Below are positions 31,963 to 39,620 of a stretch of 40,055 bases of DNA, one piece after another (positions within the stretch are counted from its first letter, which is position 1; each line of letters begins with the position of its first letter). Origin of the DNA: Oscillospiraceae bacterium (GTDB lineage Bacteria > Bacillota > Clostridia > Oscillospirales > Ruminococcaceae); assembly GCA_017848115.1 (NCBI GenBank), contig JAGAKZ010000014.1, positions 1 through 40,055 on the forward strand, read 5' to 3'. Position numbers and translations under genes: made by a program. Under the pieces are notes generated by a model that ran no database searches, was not told where the DNA came from, and saw only the letters and a list, made by a program, of their open reading frames with translations.

Positions 31963-33510
31963 ATGAACAAATTTGAATATTTATATCATAGGAAGCAGCA
32001 ATTAGAAAAAGAAATTGCAAAAAATGATTTGTTTAAATTAAGTAAGAAAGACGCAATCCAGTGTGTAATGATAAAAGTGGGTATGATGTATTCTTTTTTT
32101 CATATAGACCATGATAAAAAACAAGAATATATGAAAAGGCTAATAGGGACGAATGCGACATATATCGATGAAATTACTTTTTTTCAAGAGTCGCTAAAAT
32201 GGATATGTAGGTGGTGTTCGGAATATTGTGCTGATGAGAGCAAGTATAATGAAAAAATATTAGCAGAACAAGTATATGAATTAATGGGATTAGCATATGC
32301 ATACAACGAATTTATTAAATATTCCTTTTATCACAGTAAACACGTAGTATCTCACAATACAATTGGAAATAGTATACAGTTTGATTATATAAATGAGGAG
32401 AGTCACCAAGTTCATGAGTTATATGATACATTGAATCGAAAGAGTTCTGAAGGAAGAGCATTTTTAGACAGTTTTGGTAAGAGTATAAATGTGTCTGGTG
32501 TGAAAGCAATAGAAATTGTTCATAGAAGTGACTTTAGTTTTAATTACAATTTTAACTTTGGAAAATTTTCTTTAAAAGATTATGAAGAGATTTCTGTTGC
32601 GTTGAATAATTACGTAATGAGAAAAATGCTTAATAGCCATGTGTTGATTCCTGGAGAGGCAGGTATTTCTATATGGGAAAAAGAAGAGCTAGTTAAGATG
32701 TTAGCTGAAGAATCAGGAATAGCCAAAGAAAAAGTGGAAGAAGTGATTGATTTCTTTCAATATGATACAAGAGATAAAAATGCAGACTTGTCATTGAATT
32801 ACTTTTTCGAATTGGATAATAATAGAATAATGCTTTCAGACGCAATATTTAGTATGCAAAGACCAGCGACTAACGCTTTAAGAATTTTAGCAAAACATCA
32901 GTCTAAATTATTTGAGAAAGAACAAAATATGTTTGAAATAGAGCAGAAAAACAGGATAAAAGATATTGTAGAAGAAAGATTTTTAGTTGCCAAGAATTTG
33001 ACTAAAGAACAGGAAATAAGACCAGGAATGGATATGCTGGTGTATGACAGGGTTCATAATCATTTGCAGGTATTGGAATTAAAGTATAAAATTCCGGTTG
33101 ATTCTGAAAGAGACATAACTAATTTAGATGAGATGTTGGAAAAGGCATATACACAGCTGGAATGGGCAAAGAAATATGTCGATGAACATGAAGACATATT
33201 AGAAGAGTATTTCGGCGCTGAGTATATAGGAATAACTCCTAAGACAGTAGATTGCTTTGTGGTAACAAATTATACGATTGGAACGGGAGCAAGTTGTCAA
33301 TTGCCTTCTCCTATTTTATTGGAGGAACACTATTTACAATTGATGCAGAATGATGTGGGAATGCAGCATGTTCATAAAGCACTTCACGACAAGAAAAAAT
33401 GTACTGTTGGAGAGATAAAAAAGCGTTACGCTAGATATCGTTTAGTTGATTTCAAAATCAAGATTCCAGAAACACTAATGGTAGTAAAGGGTGGGGGTAA
33501 TATGGTTTGA
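31963..33510 (+). CDS. PD-(D/E)XK-like nuclease-domain protein of unknown family
   Basis: I do not recognise the 515-residue protein as a whole. Residues 1-230 are helical, rich in Lys, Tyr and His, with no membrane segment. Near the C-terminus it shows PGMDMLVYD (Asp357, Asp362), LQVLELKYK (Glu372, Lys374) and a following YTQLEWAKKYV (Gln398). This is the D-ExK-Q order of restriction-endonuclease-like folds. ATG 31963 follows AGAGGAG; the frame is open from further upstream but passes through the promoter and the direct repeat. The gene is the only one between the 26-bp repeats and has its own promoter, so it looks like a one-gene insertion or cassette. Confidence 0.65.
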   Translation: MNKFEYLYHRKQQLEKEIAKNDLFKLSKKDAIQCVMIKVGMMYSFFHIDHDKKQEYMKRLIGTNATYIDEITFFQESLKWICRWCSEYCADESKYNEKILAEQVYELMGLAYAYNEFIKYSFYHSKHVVSHNTIGNSIQFDYINEESHQVHELYDTLNRKSSEGRAFLDSFGKSINVSGVKAIEIVHRSDFSFNYNFNFGKFSLKDYEEISVALNNYVMRKMLNSHVLIPGEAGISIWEKEELVKMLAEESGIAKEKVEEVIDFFQYDTRDKNADLSLNYFFELDNNRIMLSDAIFSMQRPATNALRILAKHQSKLFEKEQNMFEIEQKNRIKDIVEERFLVAKNLTKEQEIRPGMDMLVYDRVHNHLQVLELKYKIPVDSERDITNLDEMLEKAYTQLEWAKKYVDEHEDILEEYFGAEYIGITPKTVDCFVVTNYTIGTGASCQLPSPILLEEHYLQLMQNDVGMQHVHKALHDKKKCTVGEIKKRYARYRLVDFKIKIPETLMVVKGGGNMV

Positions 33511-33531
33511 TAAATTGTTAGTAAAAAAAGG

Positions 33532-33557
33532 GACATCAAATCGGAACAATCGAGCCA
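33532..33557 (+). repeat. 26-bp direct repeat, copy 2
   Basis: Exact copy of 31833-31858. Here it reads in frame (DIKSEQSS) straight into the rumA-type HVETVVLLS segment, whereas copy 1 is followed by unrelated bases. Confidence 0.85.
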
Positions 33558-33876
33558 TGTTGAGACTGTTGTTCTTCTTTCCCAACTCCGACAGAAACCG
33601 GATGATTATATTGAAGTAGATATTGATGTGATCGAGTTAGAGGGTACAGCCGTAGAGAGCAAAGCGACCTACGACCAGATTAAGAAATATGTTTTTGAGC
33701 AGACTGGTTTAAAGGTTTCTAATCTTTATATTGCGCAGACGAAGAAAAAGTGTGGATTGGAATTGGGAGAGAATTTTAATCTGCCTAAATCGGAAAATGC
33801 AAAGCAACCACAATGTCCGGAGGATAAGGAAAGAGCGATTGTGGAGGCGTTGAAGTATTTTAAAATGGTAGAGTGA
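33538..33876 (+). pseudogene. Detached rumA-type C-terminal tail (mobile-element end)
   Basis: The frame encodes SSHVETVVLLSQLRQKPDDY, then ESKATYDQIKKYVFEQTGLKVSNLYIAQ and QPQCPEDKERAIVEALKYFKM. This is the tail sequence that accompanies element-disrupted 23S rRNA uracil methyltransferase genes. It has no methyltransferase domain in front and no good start; a small protein from TTG/ATG near 33628 is possible. The KATYDQIKKYV...GLKVSNLYIA part is homologous to the tail interrupted by the IS in rumA (KEKVTY). It marks the right edge of the island. Confidence 0.6.
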
Positions 33877-33950
33877 TTGTGAAGCTATGAATATAAATGT
33901 TTTAATAGGGTAATATTGAGACTCAAATTTGAAGTCTGTGGAGGAGTGAC

Positions 33951-34406
33951 ATGTTGATAAAAGAGTGTACAAATCAAGATGTTCCGCAATTGGCATTGAT
34001 GAATAAACATCTGATTGAGGATGAAAAAAGTAGTAATCCTATGAGTGTTGCAGAACTGGAAAGTAGAATGAGTGATTTCATAAATGATGACTATAATGCC
34101 TATTTTTTCATTGAAGATGAAACAATCTTGGGATATGCACTAATAAGGCATACTTCAACACCGCCATATTTACGTCAGTTCTATATTGAAAGGGATTTTA
34201 GACGCAAGCATCATGGAAAACAAGCATTTTATCAACTAATGGAATACATACAAGCAGATACAATTGATATTGATGTATTACCATGGAATGAGAGAGGACA
34301 CTCATTTTGGAAAAGTTGCGGATTTGATGATACATGTATCCACAGACCAAAGTGTGGGAAACTTGTACACCGTATTTTGAAAAGAGAAATATTCATTTTT
34401 ATGTAA
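33951..34406 (+). CDS. GNAT-family acetyltransferase with altered C-terminus
   Basis: The 151-residue protein has the GNAT fold: [33 protein letters not shown] (acetyl-CoA loop R-R-K-H-H-G-K) and [19 protein letters not shown] as motif B. After TCIH the last 20 residues ([19 protein letters not shown]) do not fit. The DNA there belongs, in another frame, to the end of a different GNAT gene, so a deletion has joined two genes. GGAGGAG precedes the start. The substrate is unknown; activity is possible because the core is complete. Confidence 0.78.
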   Translation: MLIKECTNQDVPQLALMNKHLIEDEKSSNPMSVAELESRMSDFINDDYNAYFFIEDETILGYALIRHTSTPPYLRQFYIERDFRRKHHGKQAFYQLMEYIQADTIDIDVLPWNERGHSFWKSCGFDDTCIHRPKCGKLVHRILKREIFIFM

Positions 34407-34525
34407 ATAAGTGTGGATTTCATATTGTGGAGTTTTGGAACGAAAAGAATCCAGACCCGAATATGCCAATGGATTTTGTGGGTGATGGAAAGGAAGGAAT
34501 GTTTCGTTTTCAGAAGAAAATGTAG
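34338..34525 (+). pseudogene. C-terminal fragment of a second GNAT acetyltransferase
   Basis: In the frame of 34334 the text [26 protein letters not shown] followed by [11 protein letters not shown] and GMFRFQKKM is the usual last third of a GNAT enzyme. It overlaps the altered end of the upstream acetyltransferase in another frame. The acetyl-CoA site is missing. Confidence 0.6.
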
Positions 34526-34549
34526 AATTTGAATTTGATGGTGTTTTAT

Positions 34550-35065
34550 ATGAGAACAACGAATGTTATTGTTCTGCCTTATGACAGAGCATGGAAATCT
34601 TCTTTTGAAAAAATAAAAAAGGAAATTGAAGGTGTAATCGGTGATTTGATTGTTGATATTGAACATGTTGGAAGTACATCAGTTGAAGGACTTTCTGCTA
34701 AACCTTGTATTGATATTGATGTAGTAATCAAAGATTATTCGGTATTTGAAGATGTTGTTCAAAAATTAGAAACGATTGGCTATATATACGAGGGTGATCT
34801 TGGAATCAAGGATAGGGAAGCGTTTAATTACTCAAATAAACCACATTTGCAAACGCACCATTTATATGTGTGTCCACAGTATTCAGAGGAATTACATCGG
34901 CATGTTACATTTAGAGATTTTTTAGTAAATAATAACGAAGCAGTAAAAAAATATAGTCTAGTAAAGGAGACGGCTGCAAAACTATTTCCAAATGATATTG
35001 AGAAATACATAGAATACAAATCGCCTTGCATTGAAGAATTATACAAACAATGTGGGTTGAAATAA
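34550..35065 (+). CDS. GrpB/UPF0157 family protein
   Basis: The 171-residue cytosolic protein has the GrpB-family nucleotidyltransferase-like signature: VLPYDRAWKSSFEKIKKEI, then IEHVGSTSVEGLSAKPCIDIDVVI, HHLYVCP and FRDFLVNN. Members often occur as accessory genes or fused to CoaE; no defined reaction is established for the stand-alone form. The frame is open from 34529. I chose ATG 34550 because the conserved text begins right after it, though no strong Shine-Dalgarno precedes either start. Confidence 0.85.
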   Translation: MRTTNVIVLPYDRAWKSSFEKIKKEIEGVIGDLIVDIEHVGSTSVEGLSAKPCIDIDVVIKDYSVFEDVVQKLETIGYIYEGDLGIKDREAFNYSNKPHLQTHHLYVCPQYSEELHRHVTFRDFLVNNNEAVKKYSLVKETAAKLFPNDIEKYIEYKSPCIEELYKQCGLK

Positions 35066-35180
35066 TTTAGCAAATTTCAGGCTTCTGTTGAGTCTGAAAG
35101 CACGCGAAGATTGGAAGTTTTACATGAGTAAGCAGGCGAAGTTGGATTATGTATATTACGAAAAAAATAAGGAGAACATT

Positions 35181-36017
35181 ATGTCAGTACAAACAGATTT
35201 CGAGAAAGAATTTGAAACAGAAGAATATGAAATGCTTATTTTAGTACAAGCATCATGTGGGGGAGCAGTATGTATAAAAGATATGCTGAAACCATCAGTT
35301 GATTTTCTTGCATCCATAGATTTGCGCAATGGTCAGTTTTTTCATGAGAAAGGCCATGTTGAATGGCTTATAAAAGAAGATAATAAACGTAAGGGGTGGG
35401 GATATGATTTTGAGCAATTTGGTATTTATCGTGTCGTTGTTAGGAAATGCATACCTCAAAAATTACAACCATATCAATTACATTATATGAACAACAGATA
35501 TATGCTAATAAGAGTACTGGAAGAAAATGCTTCAAACGAAAAATTGGAAGCATTGAAGGAACATTATTCAAAACCTATTTCTACGGAAAACGAATTAGGT
35601 ACTTTTGTTTTGGATAGAGAGTTTTCGTGGTTTGAAGGAAGTATAAATTGGAATGGTGTAGAGGCAACTGTATATTTGGAAACAGACGAAGAAGATGGAG
35701 ATACTGCTGAACAGGCAATGGCTGTCCTAAAAAGTGTAATTGAGAATATTGTGGATAACGATAATAAGTATCGTGAGTTTGCGGCGCAAGAACTTACAGG
35801 ACTTGCAAATGAGTGGTTGAGTGAATCAGATGAAAGCGATGTAGAAGAAATTACACAAGAAACATTTGCTAAACGTATGGAAATTAGTGAAGTAACAGTT
35901 AGTCCCGATGGAAGCTTGTCATTACTTTATCATGACGATGATATGTTTTGGGGGCATGTTATAGAAATAATAGTTGAGCCAAATGGTGAAATTACAAGTG
36001 CTAATATAGCTGGATAA
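35181..36017 (+). CDS. DUF2262 domain protein
   Basis: The C-terminal half carries the DUF2262 pattern: GTFVLDREFSWFEGSINWNGVEATVYL, LANEWLSE, FAKRMEISEVTVSPDGSLSLLYHDDDMFWGHVIEI and ITSANIAG. The function of this domain is unknown; it is frequent among polymorphic-toxin and accessory gene neighbourhoods. I start at ATG 35181, 6 nt after a perfect AAGGAG. The frame is open from 35088 (KAREDWKFYMSKQAK...), which could be a longer form or the leftover of another gene. The product is 278 residues. Confidence 0.78.
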   Translation: MSVQTDFEKEFETEEYEMLILVQASCGGAVCIKDMLKPSVDFLASIDLRNGQFFHEKGHVEWLIKEDNKRKGWGYDFEQFGIYRVVVRKCIPQKLQPYQLHYMNNRYMLIRVLEENASNEKLEALKEHYSKPISTENELGTFVLDREFSWFEGSINWNGVEATVYLETDEEDGDTAEQAMAVLKSVIENIVDNDNKYREFAAQELTGLANEWLSESDESDVEEITQETFAKRMEISEVTVSPDGSLSLLYHDDDMFWGHVIEIIVEPNGEITSANIAG

Positions 36018-36105
36018 ATTAAAAAATCAAGCGTCATACAAGATTATTAGCATACCTAACTTTCAGTAATAATGAGAGATGAATTTGAAGTTGTAGAGGT
36101 ATTAC

Positions 36106-36723
36106 ATGAGTAATCCGTGGGAAAAAATAGAATTAAGTGATTATGAAAATCATATGAGTTTAGAAAACGTTTATCAGTTACAAATTTTGAATAAAATGAT
36201 GCAAGAACAGTTCGAGACTTATGACATTAATACAATAATGATTCTCGGAATAGCAGGTGGAAATGGATTGGAGCATATTGATAAAAGTAAAATTAAGAAA
36301 GTATATGGAATTGATGTTAATCAGGAATTTTTAATTGAATGTAAAAAACGTTACAAAGAGTTGGGAGATATATTTGAAACAATTTGTACGGATTTATTGG
36401 ATGACAATTTACAACTGCCATGTTCGGATTTCCTTGTGGCTAATCTTTTGGTTGAATATATAGGTTATGAATGCTTTCAGAAGATTGTTAGATTAGTAAA
36501 ACCGTTATATATATCTTGCATTATACAAATAAATACTGGTGATTCTTTTGTATCAGATTCACCGTATATACATGCATTTGATTGTTTGGAGGAAGTCCAT
36601 CACCAGATGGAAGAAAAAAATTTAATTGATTGTATGGCTAAGATTGGTTATCAGATTAAACAAACGATGGATGAAGAATTGCCAAATGGGAAAAAATTTA
36701 TAAGATTAGACTTTATTCGATAA
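36106..36723 (+). CDS. Class I SAM-dependent methyltransferase-like protein
   Basis: The 205-residue protein has a Rossmann-type SAM site: IMILGIAGGNGLEHI, the acidic residue after strand 2 in VYGIDVNQEF, and ICTDLLDD, then DFLVANLLVEYI. No substrate-specific motif is evident. GAGG precedes the ATG, and the AATTTGAAGT leader motif (36082-36091) lies 14 nt upstream. It is probably an accessory small-molecule or protein methyltransferase. Confidence 0.78.
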   Translation: MSNPWEKIELSDYENHMSLENVYQLQILNKMMQEQFETYDINTIMILGIAGGNGLEHIDKSKIKKVYGIDVNQEFLIECKKRYKELGDIFETICTDLLDDNLQLPCSDFLVANLLVEYIGYECFQKIVRLVKPLYISCIIQINTGDSFVSDSPYIHAFDCLEEVHHQMEEKNLIDCMAKIGYQIKQTMDEELPNGKKFIRLDFIR

Positions 36724-36746
36724 ATTCCAATTTGTAGGTGAGATAA

Positions 36747-37337
36747 ATGGAGACGCTTGTGAAGAAAATAAAAGGTTACCTCCCGCTCTTTTTAACAATG
36801 CTGAAAATAGGGTTGTTCACCTTTGGCGGTGGATACGCTATGATAGCTCTGTTTGAAAATGAGTTCGTAGAAAAAAAGAAATGGCTTGAAAAAGATGAAT
36901 TTTTGGATGTTGCAGCGATTGCCGAATCCACACCCGGTCCTATTGCTATCAATGCAGCAACTTATATAGGATACAAAAATGCCGGAATTATCGGCTCAAT
37001 TATTGCTACGCTTGGCATTTGTATTCCGTCGTTTATTATTATCTACGCTATATCACTGTTCTTTGATGCGTTTCTTTCGTTGACGTTGGTTGCATACGCT
37101 TTCAAGGGTATTCAGATATGCGTGGTGTATCTGATCCTTACAGCAGGGCTGAAGATGCTGGCGCATATGAAAAAAAACGCATTTAACATTATTATTATTT
37201 CGATAACGCTTATCTGCATGGTCGTGTTTTCGATGTTTGCGGTGAAGTTCTCAACGATATTTTACATAATGATCAGCGGAGCCTGCGGTGTAGTGGTATA
37301 TCTTCTCGGCAAAATCAGGAAGGAGGAGAAACAATGA
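36747..37337 (+). CDS. Chromate transporter, first half-size subunit
   Basis: CHR-family protein of 196 residues with about six membrane segments. The signature FTFGGGYAMIALFENEFVEKKKW and AAIAESTPGPIAINAATYIGY matches the short-chain ChrA type, in which two half-size proteins work as a pair. It exports chromate in characterised members, but gut homologues are untested and may move other anions. It overlaps the second subunit by 4 bp (ATGA). Codon use (more GC-ending codons) differs from the neighbouring AT-rich cassette genes. Confidence 0.92.
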   Translation: METLVKKIKGYLPLFLTMLKIGLFTFGGGYAMIALFENEFVEKKKWLEKDEFLDVAAIAESTPGPIAINAATYIGYKNAGIIGSIIATLGICIPSFIIIYAISLFFDAFLSLTLVAYAFKGIQICVVYLILTAGLKMLAHMKKNAFNIIIISITLICMVVFSMFAVKFSTIFYIMISGACGVVVYLLGKIRKEEKQ

Positions 37338-37906
37338 TGTATCTCAAATTGTTCTTAACCTTCCTTCAAATCGGTGCATTCTCCTTTGGCGGCGGATACG
37401 GAATGATCTCGCTGATAAGAGAAAAGGTCCTGATGTACGATTGGCTTACCGAGGAAGAAATGCTCAATATGATTGCCGTAGCTGAATCCACTCCCGGACC
37501 GATAGCAGTTAATATGGCAACCTTTGTTGGTTCGGCACAAGGTGGTTTTCTCGGTGCTCTCCTTGCTACGCTTGGTGTGGTATTGCCATCGTTTATTATC
37601 ATTCTCATAATCGCAGCTTTGATACGCAACTTGCTGAAATATGCAGGTGTAAAGGCATTCCTCGGCGGTATCCGTCCGTGCATTGTTGGTTTGATACTCG
37701 CAACGGCAATCACGATGTTTATGAGTACGGCAATCGGCTTCAGCAGCATAGATGATGCACTTGCTATAGACTTCAAGGGCATTATTATATTTGCCATATT
37801 GATAGCAATCAGCATCGTAGCAAAGCTTGCATTTAAGAAAAAACCATCTCCGATACTGATGATACTTATATCGGCAGGGCTTGGTATGCTGATTTATTCA
37901 TTATAA
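37334..37906 (+). CDS. Chromate transporter, second half-size subunit
   Basis: The 190-residue paralogue of the preceding gene (FSFGGGYGMISLIREKVLMYDW; AVAESTPGPIAVNMATFVG) has about six membrane segments. In short-chain ChrA pairs the two subunits have opposite topologies and act together. Translation is coupled by an ATGA overlap. There is no separate promoter between them. Confidence 0.92.
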   Translation: MMYLKLFLTFLQIGAFSFGGGYGMISLIREKVLMYDWLTEEEMLNMIAVAESTPGPIAVNMATFVGSAQGGFLGALLATLGVVLPSFIIILIIAALIRNLLKYAGVKAFLGGIRPCIVGLILATAITMFMSTAIGFSSIDDALAIDFKGIIIFAILIAISIVAKLAFKKKPSPILMILISAGLGMLIYSL

Positions 37907-37973
37907 AAGCTTTGATAAACAAATTCCAATATGTAGAAGAGTTAGAAAATTTGAAGTTGACGGATGTTTTAAT

Positions 37974-38303
37974 ATGGTACTTTTAGTTGTTGTTACACAA
38001 AAAGCTATTACAAATAGTGGTTTGTATCAATTCGAGTTGTTTGAAACAAATGTTAAGGAATTAATACATAAAGCGTGTCAAAATGATATAGAAGTAATTT
38101 TTGTTAGACATGACGATGGAGTTGGCAATGAATTAACAAAGGGGAATGAAGGCTTTGAAATATATGAAGGCTTTCAACCTATGGATGACGAAGTTATTTT
38201 TGATAAAAATGTAAACAGTTCATTTAAGGACACGGGATTATATGCATATTCAAACATCCTGTTCAGAAATAGTTCTTTTGTTTTAAGAACGATTTTAGGA
38301 TAA
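37974..38303 (+). pseudogene. Isochorismatase-family cysteine hydrolase, truncated and mutated
   Basis: The text LLVVVTQKAITNSGLYQFELFE, EVIFVRHDDGVGNELTKGNEGFEIYEGF and FDKNVNSSFKDTGL is a clear isochorismatase-like hydrolase. The first catalytic Asp (normally LLVVDVQ) is Val. The frame goes out of register after DTGL and ends before the region with the catalytic Cys. Only about 60 percent of the usual length of about 180 residues remains. It is not expected to be active. The AATTTGAAGTT leader motif lies at 37948-37958. Confidence 0.75.
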
Positions 38304-38353
38304 AAGAATAAAACAGGATAATTTTATAATTAATGAAAAGGAGAAATTGTATT

Positions 38354-38906
38354 ATGGGTATGAAAGAGGCGTTTGAAGTTTTTTTTTGAGGAGATGTGCA
38401 AGAAATATATACCAAGTATTCCGTATAGGGAAGGAATTGTATCGAAAGAATTGCTTCTTCTTGACACGCTTAAGGGCGGTTACGCAGAATGGAGACCAAG
38501 ACTTCAGGAAGAAAAGATTTCTTTTGAAAAAATTGAAGAAGAACTTGGATTTACGATTCATCCACAGATAAAAGAATTTTTAAACACTTATTGGTTTCGT
38601 ACATTAGAAGCAAAAATGGAAGTGTGCGAAAAAAAAATATCTTTTACATTAATGCAATTGATACCAGGTACTCGTTTTGATGAGCTTATAAGAACACGAT
38701 TTAACCGTAGTGAAGCACATTATTTGAGAGATAATAATTATTTCTTGATTGGAACATATTGTAAAGTCGATAAAGTAGATAGTTATTTGGTTCAAGTAAA
38801 TAATGAAACATGTGAAGTAACTGCTGTTCATGTAGGTGATCGTCGCTCTATTAAGCTAGCGAATTCAATTGAAGATTTACTTATGAATATGAAAGGAATA
38901 TGGTGA
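38354..38906 (+). CDS. Syd/SUKH-like protein with a T9 frameshift near its start
   Basis: The natural start is ATG 38354 behind AAAAGGAG, reading MGMKEAFEVFF; a run of nine T (38379-38387) then brings a TGA. With eight T the frame would continue into EEMCKKYIPSIPYREGIVS and the whole 38373-38906 frame. The remaining protein fits the Syd group of the SUKH superfamily (PYREG, GYAEWRP, FLNTYWF, FLIGTYCKVDKVDSYLVQVNNETCEVTAV). Most SUKH members are immunity proteins against toxins; Syd itself binds SecY. Slippage could switch it on and off, or it is simply broken or an assembly error. Confidence 0.68.
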
Positions 38907-39175
38907 AAAATGTGAAAATATATGTTTGGGAAAATTTAAATGAAGTTGAATATTTTTCGAGAAAAGAATCTGTTTTAAACGAAAATGGTGATCAAGTTAT
39001 TAAAGAAATAATATTTCCTAAGACTGCATCATTGTCTGCAAAATTTATAAGAACACCAAATAAATATAAGTATACACATTTCGTTGAGATTGATGTTGCA
39101 GGATTAGATGTTGTAAAAGGAAGAAATGGTGTTTATGTTATACTAAATAATCAAAACTTAGACATTGCAGGATGA
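38900..39175 (+). CDS. Small hypothetical protein
   Basis: I do not recognise this 91-residue protein. It overlaps the Syd-like gene by 7 bp (ATGGTGA), has no membrane segment, and looks like a small beta-rich domain (KIYVWENLNEVEYFSRKE; FVEIDVAGLDVVKGRNGVYVIL). It sits between two immunity-like genes, so an immunity or accessory role is possible but not shown. A GTG at 38903 is an alternative start. Confidence 0.55.
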   Translation: MVKNVKIYVWENLNEVEYFSRKESVLNENGDQVIKEIIFPKTASLSAKFIRTPNKYKYTHFVEIDVAGLDVVKGRNGVYVILNNQNLDIAG

Positions 39176-39220
39176 ATTGTAAGAACAGGACAAGTTGGAA
39201 AATGAACAAGGAGTGATAAA

Positions 39221-39514
39221 TTGCAATATTTACATGTGATGTGGGAACATAATTTCATTGATGAACCCCAAGAATTTTACATGGAGCTTAATGACGAAAG
39301 ATTTCAAGAAAGAGTATTAGAATTTTATGAAGACGGTAAAATTGCATATGCTACATATAGCTATGAATATAATACATTCTTGGCAAAAGAACAATATCCT
39401 GAAATAAATGAAATTAATACAATAGAAGAGTTCTGTGCAGAAATAATCAATAAAGAAGAATTCGAAAAGCTCTGGAGTTCAAAAGTTACAAATAACATGA
39501 TTTCGAATTTATAA
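39221..39514 (+). CDS. DUF6881-like small protein
   Basis: The 97-residue protein fits the DUF6881 pattern: YLHVMWEHNFIDEPQEFYMELNDERFQERVLEFYEDGKIAYA, then EINEINTIEEFCAEIINKEEFEKLW. The domain is uncharacterised and common as a stand-alone gene in toxin-immunity neighbourhoods. The TTG start is supported by AAGGAGTG 6 nt upstream. Confidence 0.7.
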   Translation: MQYLHVMWEHNFIDEPQEFYMELNDERFQERVLEFYEDGKIAYATYSYEYNTFLAKEQYPEINEINTIEEFCAEIINKEEFEKLWSSKVTNNMISNL

Positions 39515-39543
39515 ACGATTGTTTTATGACAAATAGTAATCTA

Positions 39544-39586
39544 GCATTTATAATTATTGTATATATCAAACAATAATTATAAATGC
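39544..39586. repeat. 16-bp perfect inverted repeat between the DUF6881 gene and the Fic stump
   Basis: Arms 39544-39559 and 39571-39586 are perfectly complementary around an 11-nt loop. There is no T-run. It could terminate transcription weakly from either side or be a remnant end of a small element. Confidence 0.55.
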
Positions 39587-39620
39587 GAAGTGTGACAGAA
39601 AGTTTTACTGCATTAGGCAA

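Larger units (their letters stand above)
22142..33584 (+). mobile_element. Candidate integrated island bounded by duplicated rumA 3-prime coding segments
   Basis: The 26-bp segment encoding VETVVLLSH/Q occurs at 22142-22167 inside rumA and again at 33559-33584 in the same orientation. The copies match at 22 of 26 bases and differ only at third codon positions; both share GTTGAGAC. Each copy is followed by a different but related rumA-type tail. The 3-prime end of rum genes is a known target of serine-recombinase elements. Between the copies lie the IS, the ATPase/nuclease genes and a codon usage unlike the flanks. No recombinase remains. Limits are inferred. Confidence 0.45.

Noticed and set aside
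31833-33557. Treating the 26-bp repeats as IS or transposon ends
   Set aside because: They are direct, not inverted, and the gene between them is not a transposase or integrase.
35088-35180. Longer start for the DUF2262 protein
   Set aside because: The TTG at 35088 has no ribosome site, while ATG 35181 has a perfect AAGGAG; still possible as a leftover of another gene.
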